Assembly: GCA_018292915.2 (NCBI GenBank)
Contig: JACVVK020000212.1
Location: forward strand, 85,001 to 149,000
Direction: 5' to 3'
Length of the DNA stretch: 64,000 bases
DNA from: Batillaria attramentaria
Taxonomy: Eukaryota > Mollusca > Gastropoda > Batillariidae
Positions 60,501 through 64,000 of this stretch are shown here, piece by piece (within the stretch, counting starts at the first letter, position 1; every line of letters begins with the position of its first letter). Below the pieces are notes generated by a model that saw only the letters and a program-made list of their open reading frames with translations, was not told where the DNA came from and did not search any database. Position numbers and translations under genes: made by a program.

Positions 60501-63500
60501 CACGCTATTTTGTCACATTTGTGGGTTAAAAACAAAAACAAAAACAAAACAGAAAAATAACCAGTTCAGACAACTGGTGGCCTCCTCAGGCAGAAGACTG
60601 AGCACTGTATTCAAGTGGCCACACTGGTAAGCTTGATTGCAGCGGAATGAGCGAGCTACTGACATCTCACCTGACTTGTTGCAGAGGAAGAGAATCACCG
60701 CACGTGACCGCACCAACTGGCTGAAGAGTTGCAGGGCCAGCACGGTGATGTCATGCTGCTGATCCAAAGTGAGGCACTCTGTCAGCACACCTCGCACAAC
60801 CACCAAGTTTAATCTGCACGCAGTAAAGTACTGTGCCATGCAGTCAGTGAAACAAACTGCAAAGTGTAACTTCAGCCAAAGAAGAAAAGAAAATGACCCT
60901 CTGCTGAACAGTTCTGTGCATTTGGTTTGAGAGTGGGAGCAATTGGAAAAACAACAGCAGAGCTTCAACAGCACCACTAAAGAAGTAAACAAATCTTGTA
61001 TTGCACCAATGGTCGAAATGAGAGTAAGAACTAAATCAGTTTATCATGCTGCAGCTGCAACACCTACGTTAGACTGACTCTGATCAAGCTGACAAAAAAT
61101 CTCAAAGTGTCATGCCGGAAAACAACAACAACTGGTGATTGATTGGAAAGTGTTACAAGTGTATTGTATCTGCTGTTAAACTGAATACACATGAATTTGA
61201 GTTTTTAAAAAAAACCTAAAGCAGGGCTTCATGTTCGTGGGAACTATAAATAATTGGAGAAATGTCCTGCCTGACAAGAAAAGTACAGGACATTTGTCCT
61301 GAATATTGTCCACTGGGGCACAGAAATGATCGCACAGGTATGTCCACCTTTGTAACTTAGTAAGAAAGTAATCAGATACTTCAAAAATGAATTGGTCTAT
61401 GTGATGAACGATGTGGATTTGAAGCCCTGCTAAAGGTCTGTTTTGCTAGTTGCACAATGTTGCTAGTTAGCACAGTATGAAGTCAACATGGCCTACCTGT
61501 CAACATCTGCATCAGAGGCTTTTTCAGCCAGTGCTATAAGAACACGCAGAGCTTCCTGGACAATCAGTGAGTTATATCCTGACCCCTGTCAATATCACAA
61601 AGATTAAAGCAAACCAACAAAAAAACCACAAACAAACAAAAACGAAAACCACAGCCAAACTATGATGCATGTGGGCACACACACACACAGAGTCACACAC
61701 ACACACAGAGTCACACACACACACACACACACAGAGTCACACACACACACACACACACAAACTCTCAAGTATCACAGAACCAAGTTTCCTGGGAAAAACA
61801 AATCTGAGAAAAACAACCTAAACAAGTCCAGAACAAAACAACAACAACAAAGAAGACATACCATCAATAATAAGTAAAGCTACAACTATCAGTATTGTGT
61901 CATACCAGGCAACCAGAATCAACACTTTCCCGCAGAATGAACAGCAAATAAAACAACAGTTCTGCTGAACTGTGTCATGCACCTATGACACTGACATACC
62001 TCATGGCTTGGGGAAGCCAGTCGCACTAGCTTGTGGAGGATGTTGAGCCCCTGAAGCCTGGCTGCTGGTGACCCACTATGCTCTGGGCTGAACAACAGCG
62101 ACATGTTGGAGCTTGAGGTGCTGCTGCTATGCTCATCATCCCCTTCCATACCTGACTCACTGTTCTGCAAACACAATGTCAGCCAATGCTACACACATCC
62201 TGAACAGTTCGAATTTCAAGCAGATAAGAAAAGGTAAGGTTAGAATTCATTTCTGATCGAATTTAAGGGAAATTAATTGTCTGCTCCAAAACAGACATTA
62301 CATACTGGTGTATCACTGGTAATGTAAGGGAAATTTGGGCTGTCCGCTCATGTGGGCATTCTGTTTTGTTTTGTTTTTTCAAATGGTAACCAACTCTCAG
62401 GTAACAACATGGAAGCTTTTGTTTGTAAGATAGAATAGGTTCTCTACAGTACTTGTTGAACCATGGAACCAACTAAGAACAAACACCAGAAGTGGGCACC
62501 TGAACCACCAAAGAACTACGCTCCCCTCTCTGTTCCTTTTCTTGGTCTGTTTCAATGGTAGATGAACTTGTGTCTGTTGACTTCTGCAGAAATGAGATGG
62601 ACAGTCTTGAGCCCAGGCAGACTGAGCGCACTTTTGGACACATACACACCAACTTGTGCAGGACACGCAGCACACACATTGTCAGCGTCTCCATGCTGTT
62701 TGCATACTCTGCCCCTTCCTGAAGCAGAATCCCTAAGGAACTGGTTATTGACTCCAGAGAACTTTCACCACTTGAAGACTTGCTGGAGTCTGAGGATACG
62801 ATGTTGGGGCTTGCAGGTCCAGTATTAGTACTGCTAGTCAGAATGTCAATATAATGGCCCATGTAATCGTTCAGTAAAGGTAGAATCAGTGTTGTGCTGC
62901 TCATCTGATCTTGGTGAGATCCTTCTGCACTGCCTCTTGGGTCTGCACCACTACCACTGGTACCATGTTGTTGGTCTGCTGCAGTGTAGTCCAGCAGATT
63001 TCTGAGCCCTTGCACAGCCAGTAGAAAGTTTTCTCTTGAGACAATGGGTCTAGGAGGGACTGGTGCGGGTATTGTTGGTGAAGCTGACGAATGGCGTCTT
63101 ACTTCACCAGCTCTATCAGAGACAAAAGAGACTTGAGAAACACTCTTTCCAGCTTTCTTTCAAATGAAAAAGCTCAAAGTCAAACAAGCCAAACTGTGAC
63201 TTTCAAACATACACAGTTTATTACAAGTTCTATTAGAACATGAACTATTTTCAGCATTATTTCTACTATAATTTGCAATAAGTCTGATGTGCATTAATGG
63301 AGGGTGGGTGGGTGGGTGGGTGAGTGGGGTTTGGGGTTTAACTCTTTGACGACGGAGCGCAATTTCTGACACACGATTTCCTATAGGAAATCGTGTGTCA
63401 GAAATTGCGCTCCGTCGTCAAAGAGTTAACATCCTTTTCCACCTCATATGGGTGATATCAAAGACGGGGCAACGATGAAAAAGCCAGCACATATATTTGG

Positions 63501-63755
63501 CCCCAACTGGGATACGAACTCGCGACCCCCCGGGGGGAGGGGGGGTAGAGAGAGAGGGTGGTGGAACTGACTTGAGTTTTTTGGCAGGAGAAAGTCGCAG
63601 CGTCGAGCTATCCCGCTCAAACCGAAGCCCAGAGAGGTGAATGCGAGAGGGAAGCATCTGAATTAGGCCAACCACTCCGGTATCTTCCACCTCCCCACTG
63701 GCACTGCAACTACACTGTAGCAGCTGTGAAACTATCTGTGGTCCCGTTGTCTGGC
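57103..63755 (-). CDS. Unidentified helical-repeat protein, 3' part of gene (10 exons)
   Basis: Exons in transcript order: 63755-63572, 63112-62500, 62164-62000, 61585-61497, 60813-60671, 60267-60170, 59702-59616, 59022-58932, 58356-58216, 57176-57103. All junctions are GT-AG and all phases match, giving 561 residues to a TGA stop. The first visible exon starts in phase 1, so more 5' exons lie off the window. The protein is rich in Leu-heavy amphipathic helices (for example EALRVLIALAEKASD, DITVLALQLFSQLVRSRAVI, SSVVLAMLHLLQEFQ), as in armadillo/HEAT-like proteins. Ser-rich linkers break these up, and the tail is acidic (ELWDDQEDEDSDPEEMD). No catalytic motif was seen. I cannot name the family; a large scaffold-type protein is inference. 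The exon structure is much better supported than any function. Confidence 0.85.
57223..57304. repeat. (GT)n microsatellite near the last exon
   Basis: Lies about 45 bp upstream (in transcript sense) of the last exon's acceptor. On the transcript it reads as (CA)n. Confidence 0.95.
57401..57830. repeat. Local duplication, 310-bp offset
   Basis: TCAATTCTTAACGCTATCAA through GGAGACATTTTAGAATGTG, a (GT)n tract, and GATCAAAAGAGAACTGGTTC occur at 57401-57562 and again at 57711-57826. The microsatellite is much shorter in the second copy. Lies in the last intron of the helical-repeat gene. Confidence 0.88.
57966..58092. repeat. ~63-bp tandem duplication
   Basis: GGAGGGGTTGCGAATAT through GCTATTGTTGAATTTT appears twice. 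Confidence 0.82.
58216..58356 (-). CDS. Helical-repeat gene, exon i
   Basis: 141 nt, phase 1 both ends; acceptor tttctgttgtacag, donor GTAGGT. Encodes VLLLHQISLWDTKFWIRRGS, then a segment reaching YIYKTSPDLPRDE. Confidence 0.86.
58538..58745 (-). mobile_element. SINE S3, 3' half
   Basis: Shares GCCAGCTCCAGTGGTTTTCC, CTCCCAGGTCACGGGTGGA and CATGTGGTCTGAGACTGCG with the 30.2-kb copy. It lacks the tRNA head and instead abuts a 32-bp minisatellite. Confidence 0.72.
58750..58912. repeat. 32-bp tandem repeat, about five copies
   Basis: The unit GTCAGAGG...GGTGTGCTTGACTGG is repeated with point differences. It sits between SINE S3 and exon h of the helical-repeat gene. Confidence 0.8.
58932..59022 (-). 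CDS. Helical-repeat gene, exon h
   Basis: 91 nt, phase 0 in and phase 1 out; acceptor tgatgcag, donor GTAACT. Encodes IMSSVVLAMLHLLQEFQTTP then DPEILTSLRR. Confidence 0.87.
59616..59702 (-). CDS. Helical-repeat gene, exon g
   Basis: 87 nt, phase 0 both ends; acceptor ttttttcag, donor TGG|GTGGGT. Encodes VICSLCSVVTHHRNGVALLM then DNDCQCSVW. It is symmetric in phase, so skipping it would keep the frame. This makes it the least certain of the exons. Confidence 0.75.
60170..60267 (-). CDS. Helical-repeat gene, exon f
   Basis: 98 nt, phase 1 in and phase 0 out; acceptor gatccacag, donor GTGAGA. Encodes ETCTLNHVRLVITRLLTDVS then SSCNTQTNQIIGL. Confidence 0.85.
60671..60813 (-). CDS. Helical-repeat gene, exon e
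   Basis: 143 nt, phase 2 in and phase 1 out; acceptor ctgcgtgcag, donor GTGAGA. Encodes LNLVVVRGVLTECLTLDQQH then DITVLALQLFSQLVRSRAVI, two helices of repeat type. Confidence 0.88.
61497..61585 (-). CDS. Helical-repeat gene, exon d
   Basis: 89 nt, phase 0 in and phase 2 out; donor GTAGGC. Encodes GSGYNSLIVQEALRVLIALA then EKASDADVD, a typical amphipathic armadillo-like helix. Confidence 0.87.
61675..61760. repeat. (CA)n with AGAGTC interruptions
   Basis: CA blocks regularly broken by CAGAGTCA, giving a roughly 22-30 bp secondary period. Intron of the helical-repeat gene. Confidence 0.88.
62000..62164 (-). CDS. Helical-repeat gene, exon c
   Basis: 165 nt, phase 0 both ends; acceptor tttgcag, donor GTATGT. 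Encodes an acidic/Ser-rich stretch (GDDEHSSSTSSSNMSLLF) followed by LQGLNILHKLVRLASPSHE, another helical segment. Confidence 0.87.
62500..63112 (-). CDS. Helical-repeat gene, exon b (largest)
   Basis: 613 nt, phase 2 in and phase 0 out; acceptor tctctgatag, donor CAG|GTGCCC. Contains ENFLLAVQGLRNLLDYTAAD, then a Ser-rich stretch (SSDSSKSSSGESSLESITSS), a second helical block (METLTMCVLRVLHKLVCMCP) and a charged linker TDQEKEQRGERSS. The alternation of helical and Ser-rich segments suggests structured repeats joined by flexible, possibly phosphorylated linkers (inference). Confidence 0.88.
63303..63530 (-). mobile_element. SINE S1 carrying an 84-bp palindromic insertion
   Basis: Minus-strand copy in the intron between the first two visible exons of the helical-repeat gene. 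The tail starts at 63303 with GGTGGG repeats. The 63342-63425 palindrome splits the GTTTAACGTCC block. The head is cut short near a C/G-rich stretch at 63525-63545. Confidence 0.83.
63342..63425. mobile_element. 84-bp perfect palindrome at a TTAA site inside a SINE
   Basis: Two 42-bp arms are exact reverse complements with no loop (centre CTA|TAG at 63383/63384). TTAA flanks both sides (63338-63341, 63426-63429). Other S1 SINE copies read GGTTTAACGTCC at this point, so the insertion and its 4-bp duplication can be read directly. The end CTCTTTGACG resembles piggyBac-type termini. Confidence 0.85.
63572..63755 (-). CDS. Helical-repeat gene, exon a (first visible)
   Basis: 184 nt, phase 1 in and phase 2 out; acceptor tggtttctttgctag, donor GTCAGT. 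Encodes GQTTGPQIVSQLLQCSCSAS, then GEVEDTGVVGLIQML and RIHLSGLRFERDSS. The open frame also runs upstream of the acceptor, so a slightly longer exon cannot be excluded. Confidence 0.8.
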
Positions 63756-63834
63756 CTAGCAAAGAAACCATTAACCAACAGGCATTACACAAACTAACAC
63801 CACTCAGTACATGTATAATTATCAACTCATAAGG

Positions 63835-63961
63835 CCCCCCCCCCCCCCCCCCAAAAAAAAAAAAATTGTTATTTCTGGTAACCCGACCGACCCTATTTTT
63901 TTCCCCCGACCCTAAAAATTTTTTTGGGCTGCTGGAAAAAAAAACAACAACCCCCTCCCCC

Positions 63962-63992
<31 letters not shown>

Positions 63993-64000
63993 AACCCAAA
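63835..64000. repeat. Homopolymer-rich right edge
   Basis: Long C, A and T runs, with AACCCGACCGACCCTATTTT and CCCCGACCCTAAAAATT between them. Base accuracy here is doubtful. Confidence 0.7.

Noticed and set aside
63418..64000. 193-codon minus-strand frame as one exon
   Set aside because: Only its middle (63572-63755) is supported as an exon by splice sites and phase; the ends are homopolymer runs and a SINE.

Overview
This window is animal nuclear DNA: spliced genes with GT-AG introns, very dense (CA)n/(GA)n microsatellites, tRNA-derived SINEs, non-LTR retrotransposon pieces and many short inverted-repeat elements. There is no sign of bacterial gene packing. A short ATP-binding-type universal stress protein (a family expanded in molluscs and cnidarians), together with this repeat profile, suggests a marine invertebrate, most likely a mollusc. 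That placement is inference and cannot be confirmed without a search.

Two genes can be built exon by exon, both on the minus strand. (1) A complete universal stress protein gene, 4217-51000, has four coding exons (51000-50931, 9920-9837, 5867-5776, 4435-4217). Splice phases match throughout and give 154 residues. Its first intron is about 41 kb, so most of the window is one intron filled with repeats. (2) The 3' part of a larger gene, 57103-63755, has ten phase-consistent exons (561 residues visible). It encodes a leucine-rich helical, possibly armadillo/HEAT-like protein with serine-rich linkers and an acidic C-terminus. Its 5' exons lie beyond the right edge. I could not name it.

Repeats make up the rest. 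The mobile component includes a recent 5'-truncated LINE with an open reverse transcriptase frame and a 15-bp target duplication (20510-21902), and an older LINE 3' end at 40780-41100. At least three SINE families are present: S1 has about a dozen copies and fragments, several lodged in (GA)n tracts; S2 and S3 have fewer. Several families of short inverted-repeat elements are flanked by TTAA, as expected for piggyBac-type transposition. These are a 388-bp long-TIR element, a 320-bp element with two 21-bp palindromes, an 84-bp perfect palindrome inside a SINE, and a ~347-bp family with four copies. One copy of that last family is interrupted by a different MITE with a CCTG duplication. Tandem arrays include a 42-bp minisatellite (22.07-23.17 kb), a degenerate 15-bp array (33.6-34.3 kb), and several 32-38 bp arrays.

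The most notable points are the group of TTAA-flanked MITEs with nested insertions and readable empty sites, the 41-kb intron in a 465-bp coding sequence, (TG)n directly at the exon 3 acceptor of the stress-protein gene, and the LINE copy whose stop codon comes from target DNA. All coordinates were read by eye; microsatellite and old-repeat borders are approximate.
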